From positions 1-64,000 of the forward strand of contig JAJIRX010000105.1 of assembly GCA_023853785.1 (NCBI GenBank): a stretch of DNA of 64,000 nt, in the 5' to 3' direction. Origin of the DNA: Psilocybe azurescens. Lineage: Eukaryota; Basidiomycota; Agaricomycetes; Agaricales; Agrocybaceae. Both the position numbers and the translations under genes were made by a program. Positions 23,331 to 34,672 of the stretch are shown here, in pieces (the stretch's first letter is position 1; each line of letters starts with the position of its first letter). Under the pieces are notes generated by a model. The model was not told the DNA's origin. It did not search any database and saw nothing but the letters and a program-made list of their open reading frames with translations.

Positions 23331-26300
23331 CGGTCAATCGCTGGAACAATCAGAAAAAAGCGGAGGCAGCCGGAGCCCCACCCATCAATGTTCATGCTGT
23401 TGGCATTGAGTCAGACGAGGTGCAAACATATGACGCAAATGAGCTTGCTCACCTGCAGCTTTTGGCAAACCAGGGGGAAAGGAGGTGGGCCATCGTTGTA
23501 AAGCAAGGTGCTTCAGCGATGGCCCATGACTGGAGGAAGAGACAGGAGGTCCCTAAGCACAATGAGCCGCTGCTTGGGGACAAATCTAGGCCTGCCAACG
23601 GACTGTATACCCCAACGCGTGGGGAGGGAGCTTTACCAATAGACGTAGTGGTTATCCCAGATACAAGCATGTATTCTGTCAGAGAAAATGTTACCATTTT
23701 GGACGTGTACAGCGTGGGCAGCCGAAGCAAAGAGAAGTAGAGAGACAAAGCGTACCATTTGTTCATGGAGTAGAACTGTCAGGGACAAAAGGAGAAATAG
23801 CGAGGTTCAGAAGTTCATTTGACGACGGTGCCATGGTTAACGGGCTTGATGAAGAAATATACACTAGACTGAAAGGACGTCTATCAGCACTGGCTCCATC
23901 AAAACACTTGCTCCGTCTGGCAGATGGGCGAACCATACAGCCAAGTGGCACATGGGAAGGATGGGTGACAGTCAAAGGTGTGAGGCAACAGGGAACTTTT
24001 GAAGTGTTCAAAAGCGGCGGAGCATGGGCCCTACTCTTTGGAAAACCATTACTGGAAGCATTTAGTGCAATTCACCAGTACTCACCAGATATTTCAAAGG
24101 ACATCATACGCATACCAAAAGGCGAGGAGTGGGTGATCTTAGAAAACCAGTTTTCGAGCACAAGGGGTGCAGCAGGACATCTTCTGGCCAATCTCACAAT
24201 TGACATTAAACAGCGCATAGACGGCTTGGGGGTGACACACCATCCCCTTGAGGGAAGTCTTGCCTGTCACGAGTTCATCAGACATTCAGTTCACTGATAA
24301 TTCATTAAAAGCAATTACCGAAAAGACAGACGTTAAACCGCAAAAGTTCACCACATATGAGCCAAGTCTGAATGTTACAGCAGACATCATAGAAGAACTT
24401 GAGAATCACAAACCAGATATACAGGCACACGAACCCCATGAAGGATTTGCAATTTCCCTGAAGAAATTATAACAGAGGATCCAAACAATCCAGCGGAATC
24501 ATCACCTGAGGAGTGGAGTTCAGTATGGCTTCTCGACGAAGTGGCAGGCACAAATTCCACACACCCTGGCATCGAACAACCCGTCATCTCAAAATCATTT
24601 GAGCCTAGCATATTAACAAGAAAAACAGATCCATTCAACCCGGCACGCGTTGCAGCAATTCAGGCAGAAGTAACCTTCGGCAAGGATCTCACCTCCAAAC
24701 AACTTAGCCAGGTCCAAGCAACAATATCTGAATATGCGGACACATTTGCTCTATCAATGAGCGAAGTATCATCTGTTAACGGCGCATCACATAGAATGGA
24801 CTTCCCGAGACACTGTTTTTCGTACAAAAATCAATCAGCGACCACAAAGCCCATCCCAAAAGAATACTTCAATGAAGTGATCGACAAAATGCTAGCAGCA
24901 GACATAATCACCCCAATCGCACATCAGGATGTGAAGTGCTGTGGAGCAACAACATTAGCCAAGAAAGCACACGAAGGAAACGGCCTCACCCTAGACATGC
25001 TGAAGCATCGTGTAAATGATGAATGTATAGCAGCCGGCTTTCCGTCAGCCTTTGAAGGATTACCACCTAAAGAAGATGAGATAATCAATCCCAGCCCACC
25101 ACAGACACAGAATAAGTGGCGTGTCTGTCAGGATTTCGCAGAACTGAACAAAGTCACAAAAGTACCACCAATGCCTCAGGGAGATATTCGTCAGAAACAA
25201 CAGAACTTGAGCGGGCATCGGTGGATTACAGTCTTTGACTTTGCAAATGGGTTCTATGCATGTGAAATAATGGAAGAAGATAGGCCATATGTCTGCTTCT
25301 ATGTGGAAGGCCGCGGATATTTCAGCTACAAGCGAATGCCATTCGGGCTAACAGGTGCCCCTTCAACATTTGCCGAAATGACCGCAAATGCCCTAGGTGA
25401 CTTGATAGGCACATTGTTCGAGCTGTTTGTGGACGACGGAGGATTAGCTGGAGATACTTTTGAAGTGATGCTAAATGATACTCGCCAACTTCTACAACGT
25501 GTGCGGGAGAAAGGTCTTTCTCTCTCTGCCGCAAAATCCAAATTCTTCATGACAGAAGCAACATTTGCGGGCGGACGTGTCGGGCCAGATGGTATAAAGC
25601 CTGATTTAACAAAATTAACAGCAATTGCAGACTGGAAAACCCCAACCGACTTACAGAACCTAGGTTCCTTCCTCGGCTTGACTGGTTACTTTCGGCCTTT
25701 GGTGAAAGGATATGCATCTATAGCTCAACCACTCACAGACCTAGCCCGTAACCTGGAACTACCCAAACTCAAAGGGAAGGCCGCATATACCCGAGCCATG
25801 AAAGGACATTCACTGGCAGGGACTTTTGGAAGCGGGAGCACGACCAGGCATTCCTCCGACTGAAGGTAGCACTCACAAGTGAACCTATTCTTAAAGGACC
25901 CAAATACGATGGAACTCCTTTCATTATCACAACAGATGGTTGCAAATTTGGGTTTGCAGGAATGTGTACACAAAGGTTTACAACAGTAATGCCCAATGGA
26001 ACAGAGAAAACAACAGTCTATCCCATCGGATTCTCATCAAAAAGGACATCTGCAACAGAAGAGAAGTATAAGCCCTTTATCCTAGAATTTGCAGCACTGA
26101 AACACACCTTAGACAAGTTCGACGACATGATTTGGGGTTACCCTATTGAAATTGAAACAGACTGTCAGGCCCTACGCGACCACCTCCTGAGCACAACAAT
26201 GAATTCAACTCACGCACGATGGAGAGATGCAGTCCTAGCCCATAACATCATTGATGTTCGTCACCGACCAGGACGTCTCAACGTTGTTGCTGACGGACTC

Positions 26301-27957
26301 AGCCGCCAGTTTGTCAACATGCCACTTGAAAAGGGAGACGGTCATGAATGGACAGTAAGCGAAGACTGGGAGGCACGTACCAGGCTGGCAAACGACATGT
26401 TCCATGTTCAAACATACCACGATGAATCAACATACAGCACATTACAAACAAGGTTTGCCAACGAGAAGGTCTTCTTGGAGGTCATCGAGTCACTGATGGA
26501 GCTGGACCATGGGAAAAGCTTGAAAGTGCGGAAGAGAGCAAAGCATAAGGCCAAGGGATACATGATCGATGACGGGCGGTTGTGGAAAGTGGGAGACGGA
26601 TCTGTGAGGGCAAGGCCAAGGTTAGAATGCATGACACAGGAAGAAACAGTTGCACTCGCATGGGATGAACACTGCAACAAAGGACATTTCCATCGGGATG
26701 GTATCAAGACACAGCTACTCGACAGGATTGTCAGCCCGAAAATGGACCAATCTATCATGAAGGCGATCATGGACTGTGGAAAGTGCAAAGGATTTGGATC
26801 TACACACCTTCATTCTCTCCTCGAGCCCATCACCAGAAGACACCCATTCGAACTTATGGTAGCAGACACGTTGTCAATGCCAAAAGGAAAGGGCGGAATA
26901 ACAAAGCTCGGACTGTGGATGGACGTGTATGCACAGCGAGTGTGGGCTACAAAGCTGAAGTCAGCAGCAACCGGAAAAACATCACGGAAGACATACAGTG
27001 ATATATGCGACATGTTCACTGCATCTGAAACATTGATGGTAGACGGAGGACCAGAGTTCGATAACAAAGAGCTGAAGGAGGAATGTGATAAGCGTGGAAC
27101 AAAGCTCCAGATATGCCCAGCATACTCACCATGGATCAACGGCCTCCTCGAAGGCACTAATGCAATACTCCTCGATCGTTTAAAACGAATGTGCGCACCA
27201 AACCTAGGAGAGGACGAGTACAACAAAATGGACCTTCCAGCAAACTGGCCCGACCATCTAGAGGCTGCAGTCCGTTATATCAACGACCGAATCCTCCCAA
27301 ATCTAAAATACTCACCAAACGAGCTCCTACTCAGCTTGGTTATCAACACAAAGCAAACCCCAGCTGCAGAAATATTGGCAGAACCAACAACGGAGGAGGT
27401 GGACATCCACATGGCATTCACAGAGCAACAGCGTTTCGATGGGTACTCCCAAATCGTAGAGCATGCAGGGGCGTAGGAAAGCGGCATTTGACAAACGTGT
27501 CAAAGCCCATCCACCTGGGGAGGTGGTATTCAAAGCGGGTGACCTGGTGCAGGTATATCGGAGTGATTTGGACTATACATTCAAAACAGAGAGAAAACTC
27601 CTACCCAAATTTTCCGTACCACGACGGGTTGTCGACCGCTACCAGAATTCCTACAAAATTGAAACACTGGAAGGCCATCCAATTGCAGGAAAATTCAGCT
27701 CCAGGAGACTACGACGATTTGTGCCAAGGGAGGGGACAGAGCTGGAGAAGATGCAAGCAAATATCGATACAGAATGGCAAAGACGAGAGGAACTGTGCGA
27801 AGAAGGAGAAGGGAAAAGCGACAAAAGAGGCCAGGGTTTTGAAGAATCGGAATTAGAGGTGGACCAAGGTTCGGAGATCCCACGAATTGACAGCCATGGG
27901 AGTCGGACAGTTGATCTAGCCTCGGAGTTTCCACGGGTTGACAGCCATGGGAATTGA
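23331..27957 (+). pseudogene. retrotransposon pol: protease, reverse transcriptase, RNase H, integrase
   Basis: The protease region has the active-site-like FDDGAMVN at about 23818. Reverse transcriptase (about 24800-25700) shows WRVCQDFAELNKVTK, YKRMPFGLTGAPSTFAEM and the catalytic FVDDGG, a variant of YVDD. RNase H follows a frame change near 25815, with ITTDGCKFGFAG and IEIETDCQALRDHLL. Integrase has an HHCC-like finger ending CGKC near 26790 and a DDE triad: LMVADTLSMP, LMVDGGPEF and the E of GLLEGTNAILLDRL. After another frame change at about 27465, a C-terminal module (LVQVYRSDLDYTF) ends in a tandemly repeated DSHG stretch. Frame changes also lie near 24270 and 24470. All catalytic residues I can check are present, so decay is by frameshift only. 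Confidence 0.85.
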
Positions 27958-28059
27958 AGAAGCAAAAGGGAAGATGGAAAAGGAGGAATTGGGACACACG
28001 TTTCAGGGATAGATATTGGTGGACGCAACGAGGGCGTTGCTTAGTTTTGAGGGGGCACA

Positions 28060-28282
28060 TGTAGTAGTGGGTTCTGGCCATCTGGGCCGAGCTGCCCGAG
28101 GGCGGATTAGATTAGATACTGTAGATCGCATCAGCGGCTGTGCACGGTTTGTGTGCTAGCGCGCTTTCGTAGTGAGAGAACAACACACTTTGCCCGCAAC
28201 GCTACACTGCGTGGCCGCTCGACGAGCATTCCGAGCCTTGCCAGACACGAGCTGCTAGGGTAGGCCGGATTGGCCTACTCCA
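28060..28282 (+). repeat. 3' LTR
   Basis: It starts TGTAGTAGTGGG after a purine-rich tract and ends CCTACTCCA. It is followed by ACGT, which repeats the four bases before the 5' LTR. Confidence 0.92.
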
Positions 28283-30518
28283 ACGTGTTCAAGCAGGAGG
28301 TCACGAGGCTCGCCTGCAGGTGTCAAGTGCCGTCGCGCTGACAGCGGCGCTGGAGCAGCAGCATGCACTCGCGCAGGGCACGATTCGCGGATTGGAGCGC
28401 AAGGTGGAGGAGCTGGAGGGGTTGTTGGGGTGCTGCTGCTGCTGCTGTGCCAGACCGAGACCGAGACCGAGGCGGAGGCAAGCCCTGAGCAGGATGACGA
28501 TGACGCGCTCACACACACCCTCGCCGAGAAAGTGCAGCTCTGGAAAAAGGCGGTCGAGCGCCAGTGGAGCGCAGTGTGCGAGTGGACGATGAGCGCGCAC
28601 AATTGGATAGGGCACGGGAGTGGGAGGCGCGGGCGCGATTGGTGGAGTTTGGGTTGGAGCGGATGAGGGTTACTGAGGCTGCTGCTACAGGGGCAGGTAT
28701 TGGAGGAGGTGAGGGAGAGGAAGGGTCTAAAAGCCATGCGAGGGGCGGGTTGGTGACCCCGCCGAGTCCGCGTTCGCAGGGTTTGGGCTCGGATTCTGGA
28801 AGGTATAAGAGGGGGGAAGAAGCGGGCGGCTGTCGCTGCGGCTGCGGCTGCTGGGAGTGGGAGTGGGAGTGCTAGCAAAGGCGAGGGCGATGGTGAGGTC
28901 TCTGATGGCGAGGAGGAGGCTGCGGCGAAGGAAAAAGCTGTGGTGGGCATTGGAAAGGTGCTGGATCCGGAGAGGAGCCTCGCGACGCCTGAGCCATCGG
29001 TGGTGTTCAAGCTGTCGGAGAGCGTCACGTCATCGCTGGACAACGGAGAGTCCGCGAAGGGCGCCATCATCATCCTCTGAGCGTGGATTCGCCTGGGCTG
29101 GATCTTGACAGCGATTCGGTTTCTGGGCACCACGCCGACGAGGACGATGACATTGAACAGGGAGATGAAGAAAGCAGGGCAAGTGTTTTTATTCGACGTT
29201 TGCGAAGGATGCGTTGCTAATTTTGTTCTGGGTCTTTGTTTCTTTTTGGGTGTGGGTGTGGTCGGGGCTGTGTTTGCTTGGACGGTCGTGCTTCCTTCGT
29301 GGGCTTCTTCGATGTCCTCGTCGTCGGGTTCTTCACTACCGACTGCGTGGGTTTCATCGGTTCGCGGCCACGTCGACTTGTCAATGTCCTCGTCGACGAT
29401 TTGGGATTGGCTCGTACAGGCGCTTAACGGCGAGCTCGTCGTCGTCGTCGCATGGGAAGGACCGGCACGGTAACAACAGCATCAACGTGCAGACGGCGAT
29501 GCGCGTGGTGCTGCTTAGCGTCGCTGCTGCGGCTGTTTTTTGCAGGATCAAGCCCGAGTAGATGGTGGCGTTCGCAACTCGTTGTCCCTTTCCCTTCCCT
29601 CTCCCTCATTCTCTGCTTCCGCTGTCATCACCCGTCGTCACCACCTCGTCGTTGCACTGCCGTATCATCGTATTCATCGTCGCATTGCGTCACATGCATG
29701 GCCTCCCTGTCCGGCATTCCCCAAAATTCCAAAGTCAGTCCCCAATATTCCCAAAACGAACGACATCGACATCGTCATGGGTTCGATAATCGCACTTCCA
29801 CGACATGGTCTTTTAATGTTACATTTGCTTCGCTGTTTTCTTTTTCCCTTCGCTTTTTTGACCTTGTTTTATTTTGTTTTTCCTGGTAGCCTGTTGGTCG
29901 TTGTCGTCAGGTGTTTGTGTCGCAAAGACAAGTCATTGTTACCTTCTTGCTCGAGTTTGTGTTTGCCTTGGAACGTCACTTGCTTTTATTTGGTTGTTCA
30001 CATTTGCCATTTCTTGGAATGATATATGCCCTCTTGTTTCGCATGTTCGTCTACACTCTCCTTTATCTTATTAAAACTGCATGTTTCTCTGTCCCTTTTA
30101 ACTCTCACACAACATTAATAACGATGCAAATGAAATTCTGTCATGACTTGAATGTCTCGGCCTACTGGCTGATTTGACTGATGTACATGTGAGTGAAATG
30201 ATATGTATTTGGGGTAATTTCGTGCGCAATTTTCGTGAGAGTCAATGGGAGTGGATCTGGGCAACACCTCTTGAACTTGTACCACCATCATCTTTCAACA
30301 CCACCTTGATATATTTCCTATTACACCAGTCAAATCTTTATGACAGACTACAGTGAACTGTGTGTGATGATATTGGAATTTTACAGATGTTCAGCATCTC
30401 AATGTATGTCTGGTTTTGATACCTGACACATGATATTTGTTAACTGGATTTTTAGTGGATGCTATCATAATGTCTGTGTACATTGTGTTTGTCTTGATGG
30501 AAATTGATAATGTATGTG

Positions 30519-31518
30519 AATTAGCAGTACCTGTAAAGTACTCACCAGTCTTCACTGTCTACAGACCTCTATTTTTCCAAAATTCTCAGAAGTGACTGAA
30601 TGGGTAAAGCTGAGGATGAGGTCAGAAGGTGAAGATTGAAAATAACTATCAGCAAGAATGTAAATTGAACCTTGTCACCTTTATTGTGTAAAAATTACAA
30701 TCATTTTGGCTTATATTTTGCTATATTTAAATTATACTGCTCTTTCTTTTTCTAATGCACACAAATATGAGGACAATAATTGGCTACAGGGGATGGAATT
30801 TAATCCATGCACTACTTTACTGACATGTCGCTGCCGCTAAGCCACTGCTGCCACCCTTTTGGGGCATGGGTCTTAAACAGATTAGTGTATCAAACCATAT
30901 CCAAACCATATTTGGCAAATATCCATGGTTTGGATATGGATACTATCTGGATAGATCCGAGTTAGTCTCTAGCACAGCAGAATGTGACTGACCTGGGGTG
31001 CAGTCTGCACTAGTTGTCCTGGACAGTAGAATTGACACTAGGGCCCAAGTGTTGTCAATCACTTGACTATGTGCATTGAAGTTACAAGAATGCTCACAGA
31101 CTTTCCTTGACAGTGGATGTAAATTGCCTATTGGGAGAGAAATCACTTAGGGTGAGAGGAGCATTATGAATGCATTTGGCTGTATAAAACTTGTGAGTGA
31201 GGGTATGCACTGGCTAAATGACTTTGGAGGGGTATACAAAGTAGCTATTGTATGTAAGGAATATTATTATGTACTCTTAAAATAAGTATGTGTTTACTAA
31301 GCTAAACACTTACTCTTAGCAAATAAACTATTGATTTCTAATCCTTTTATTATTACCTTTGTAATCTTTTTTGCATTTGCAAGAATGTTAGGGGTCTTAC
31401 TAACTAATTACAATGGAGTCAATCAACTCATTACCAATAACATCATGGGTGGATTATCAATTGAGTCATCTTGATTATGAATTAGTGAGACCAGATTGCT
31501 CTGATCAGTCATTCTGAC
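30519..31518. other. CpG-depleted AT-rich DNA left of the Harbinger element
   Basis: There is no supportable gene. The stretch includes an imperfect hairpin-like segment at 30893-30955 built from CCAAACCAT and ATGGTTTGGATATGG. CpG is very rare, and TG and CA are common. Together with 34673-35950 it may be one older element into which Harbinger jumped. Confidence 0.4.
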
Positions 31519-31859
31519 TAAGGGTCTGTTCAGGTGGATTATGATTATTGATGGCAGCTAGAATTATGTGAGAGTCCAAATTGAGAATAAGTCACAGATT
31601 GTCACAATGGATAAGATTGCCTCTTCCTGTTTTCTGCCTCCTCCACATTGCAACCATGCACCTTGGGCGTGTTCTCAATGTTATAAACATGAATTCCTTC
31701 ATCTCAAACCACTTCTCAAACCCAATCAACCCCCCAACCTCATCAGGCAATGCCTGCTGGTGTTGTTATGGACATTTTATTTTCTCATTTTCATTTTCTT
31801 TTCATTTCATTTTTGTATATAAAAACCTTCTTATTACATGATGGATAACATCATGTGAT

Positions 31860-31995
31860 CACATATCTGACTCATTCCACTCTGACTCACATTGTCGATA
31901 CCACTATGACTCACTTCCTGTTCTGACTCACACTCTGACTCCCATCGCCGACACCGTTGTGACTCATACTATGCTCTGACTCATACTTGGACTCA
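31860..31995. repeat. subterminal CTGACTCA repeats of the Harbinger element
   Basis: About nine copies or near-copies of TGACTCA, often as TCTGACTCA, lie within 140 bases inside the left end. They may be transposase or Myb-protein binding sites, or a simple satellite. No equivalent array is seen at the right end. Confidence 0.55.
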
Positions 31996-32125
31996 TATTG
32001 TACTATAATTGTAGATACTCAAAACACTTAAATAGCCAGTAGACACTGCTATTGTTCCTTAGCTAGTTCTTGAGAATCTTATCTCCTCTTACTCAATACT
32101 GCTTGAACTCGCTGTTCTTGACTAC

Positions 32126-33130
32126 TTGACTGTCGGCTTTATCCACGCACGTGAATATAAGCTTGAAGTTGTAACAGGTGTATTCTGGTTCTATAGTTCT
32201 ATAGTGAAGAAGCTGCCTTTGTTGAGCTCCTCATCAACAATAAGGCTGAAGCTGGGGACGGAGGCAACTTCAAGACTGCCACATATCAGTGGGCCTCACA
32301 CAACTTGCCCCTCTGTGTGAGCACAGTCCTGTCAAGACCGTGAAAGCCCTCCAAAATAAGTGGACTGCGGTAAGTTTTTGTATTCTCTTTGATTATAATA
32401 AATACTGACAGCTGTTTAGTTCAGGAAAATCTACTGTATCATCCATGTGACTATATTAAGAAGCATCCTAGGGCAAAGCTGTACTGCAACAAAGGCTAGA
32501 GGCACCTTGCAAATATTGCTCTCATCATGCCTTCTACCGCTACCAGCTCCAATGTCTTTCATCCCACAGCTGGCCTTGATGATGCCCTCGATTATTCTTC
32601 TTCCCCAGAGGCAGACACTAAGCATCAATGGACAGTCAAGATGTTGAGGATTCAGACCATGACAAAGTAAGTAATTATTTCTTTGTTATCTCTTTATGCA
32701 TCACACCTAAATAACCATCCAGTCCCCACCTACCCAGAGCTCTGGCTCTAGCAAATGGGCAAGTGAGGCTGCTACCCCAACCCGCCCTGCAGCAAAGCAC
32801 ATTCAAAGATCACAGGGTGCTGCAGCTCTTCAAAGCATGTCTGAAACCCTTGCCAGGTTTAATACTGCTTTTGCTGCTGCTCTTGCCCCTCCAGCTACCC
32901 TGATTGCTCCATCACCTATTCGCCAAACCACAGCTGTTGCTGCTGTGCAATGTCTTGAAGCCAACTGGCTCAGCATCACTGAACAGGTTGCACTTATTGA
33001 TTTCCTTAGTAATAACCATACTGCTGCTGACACCTATTCTGTCCTTACTGAGCCTGATGTCCATCGGGAGTTGATCTGTGTCCAGCTTAAGAAGCTTGGT
33101 GTCCATGTCTTTGCTTCACCGTCCACTTAA
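32126..33130 (+). pseudogene. Harbinger Myb/SANT-like DNA-binding protein
   Basis: The start of the conserved region reads EEAAFVELLINNKAEAGDGG then NFKTATYQ, and after frame slips VKTVKALQNKWTA. This is the N-terminal Myb/SANT-like helix-turn-helix of the second Harbinger protein, which helps the transposase bind the element ends. A donor GTAAGT follows near 32370, and further exons continue to the C-terminal exon starting near 32725, which contains ARFNTAFAAALAPPATLIAP and LECNWLSITEQ-like sequence and stops at 33130. Several one-base frame changes make it non-functional. Confidence 0.65.
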
Positions 33131-33200
33131 ATTTGATCCTTCCATTTAATTGTCTCCTACTTGAGGTTAATGTCTTTTATTTACATTACATTCTTTACAT

Positions 33201-34523
33201 TCATTGTTCTCCTCTCATCCGTAGTACCCTTTGATAATCTTCCCACATTGCTTGTGCAATACCATGTCTCATTATCATTGCCTGTGCCTTGTCTGCAGGA
33301 GTAACAGCACTGTCAGCCAGTATTCCAAATTCATTCTCTTGAGGAATCCCTGGATTTGGATCGAGATCACCCTCATCATCATCCAGGCATTCTTCAATGT
33401 CTCCTGGGTCATGATCTGTAATGAAATTATGAGTTGCAGCAAGGCCAGGTTGAACTTTTGCCTGGATTGCCATGGAAAATTGGGGAGGTTGAGTGAGTAT
33501 TCCAAATCATTTCTTCATGACTCCAAAAATACACTCGACAATATTGCAAGCAGATGCATGTCGCAAATTGAATAGCTCTTCACGGTTTACTGGCCTGTAC
33601 AATAAATAACTACACTGTATAAATATCTCATAAAACTGCTCACCTTCTGTCAGCTCGACCCCATTCAGCAAGGTGGTAACGCACACCACGATAAGGAACA
33701 AGAAGTGAGTTGCAAACTCCAAATCCACCATCAGCAAGATAGAACTTTCCAGGTGGAATGGCAAGATAGGTAAGACGAGTGTGCATACATTGTGGCATCA
33801 GCAGATGACCCTTCCCATCCACTTATGAAGTAGACAAACTTCATGTTGAATGAAACACAGGAAAGACAGTTTTGGGATACACTGCCTTTGCAATTTCAGG
33901 CAGAGTATCGATCTGTTGCTGATGGACAGCAATTGATATGTGTACTGTCCATCGCACCAATGGCCATATTAAACCATGGGCTGAATTTTGGTTGACAGAT
34001 GTACTCTGATATGGAGTTGTTTGCATCTGGTAGTCGAACATACTTTTTGTAGAAGGGTCCCGATGCAACTGCATTGAGAATTCTTTGAAAGGACCTACAT
34101 TTTCTGTCAGTATAAGTAAGTTGGTTCATTAAGAAAAGAAAATACATGGAAATTGTTTCATTTGATCATTGAAATCTTTCACCAACGTGTCTAATTGATA
34201 GACCAGTGACACATATAGAGAAAGATTATGACCTGCTCCTTGAGAGTGACATACTTGGAGTCTGCAAGGCCACATGTTGCACATAGTTCTTCAATAAAGA
34301 TGAGGAATACATGTAGATGCATTCCAAGCTCTGTTCAAATGCAATCAGGACCATGTATTAATTCCTCAACCCATGCTTCACCAGTTAACTTGGAAGTATG
34401 GTACTCTTGTTTCCAATACAATGGTGAGGCATAAAGTGTAGTAGCAAGACTAATAACATTCACAACATATGCAGCAGCTAATATGAGCTGTTGCCGCTGT
34501 GTCTCAGGTGGTGGAGGAGGCAT
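33201..34523 (-). pseudogene. Harbinger DDE transposase
   Basis: Read on the minus strand, the N-terminal part includes KCRSFQRILNAVASGPFYKK and YICQPKFSPWF. The catalytic region has AIGAMDSTHI (first D), KFYLADGGFG (second D), LLVPYRGVRYHLAEWGR, and EELFNLRHASACNIVECIFG (catalytic E). After VMKK comes a TGA that replaces the arginine codon expected there, consistent with a CGA-to-TGA change, then IQAKVQPGLAATHNF and an acidic tail. Frame switches near 34080, 33840 and 33640 are introns or frameshifts. The DDE triad is intact, so transposition could once have been autonomous. Confidence 0.8.
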
Positions 34524-34672
34524 GGAGAGAGCGATAAGAGCTCAGAGATTGAGCAGAAATTGCCTCAATGGGTCTGTGTGACAAGATTGCCCAATTTGGC
34601 GAGCGGCAGATAATTCTGGCTGCCATCAATAATCATAATCCACCTCGATTATGCCACCTGAACAGACCCTAA

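Larger units (their letters stand above)
21388..28282 (+). mobile_element. Ty3/gypsy-type LTR retrotransposon, about 6.9 kb, inserted in FHA copy 2
   Basis: Two 223-base LTRs bound gag and pol. The flanks give ACGT at 21384-21387 and 28283-28286 as target duplication, and joining the flanks across the element recovers the sequence order seen in the left-arm gene. Domain order is gag with zinc knuckle, protease, reverse transcriptase, RNase H, then integrase, which is the Ty3/gypsy order. A purine-rich tract (GAGGGGGCACA) directly precedes the 3' LTR and is the likely second-strand primer site. LTRs differ only at the last base, so the insertion is recent, yet several frame changes interrupt gag-pol (see findings). 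Confidence 0.92.
19720..29562 (+). pseudogene. FHA-domain protein (SLMAP/Far9/HAM-4-like), copy 2, deleted and split by a retrotransposon
   Basis: The 5' part (19720-21387) encodes the start of the FHA domain (ALYLYLLNDTWALKHI, IGRQTSSKTAPRKRN, VLNRQHAEVW) and then a donor GTGCGT. Exons 2 and 3 with the FHA core SSNG block are missing: intron 1 sequence runs straight into the linker. Linker, coiled-coil coding DNA and a GAG-repeat tract follow up to the insertion. The gene resumes at 28283 with coiled-coil sequence, VVGIGKVLDPERSLATPEPS-type sequence in shifted frames, and two hydrophobic segments ending RVVLLSVAAAAVF, then CRIKPE and a stop at 29562. Frame breaks occur in both parts. With half of the FHA domain gone, this copy cannot bind phosphothreonine. 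In copy 1 the corresponding sequence is continuous across the insertion point. Confidence 0.8.
18650..30518. repeat. right arm of the inverted segmental duplication, interrupted by a retrotransposon
   Basis: This arm corresponds in inverted orientation to 1690-7330. Without the 6.9 kb LTR element at 21388-28282 the arm is about 5 kb. Relative to the left arm it has a further deletion of roughly 500-600 bases near 20030 that removes FHA exons 2 and 3. Sequence after 30518 no longer matches the left arm. Confidence 0.8.
31522..34669. mobile_element. PIF/Harbinger DNA transposon, 3148 bp, both genes present but decayed
   Basis: Terminal inverted repeats begin GGGTCTGTTCAGGTGG; the right end reads CCACCTGAACAGACCC after a short insertion-type difference. 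The element is flanked by TAA at 31519-31521 and 34670-34672, the TWA target duplication typical of this superfamily. It holds two divergent relics: a Myb/SANT-like gene on the plus strand and a DDE transposase on the minus strand, the standard two-gene layout of Harbinger. The whole element is CpG-poor. Confidence 0.88.
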
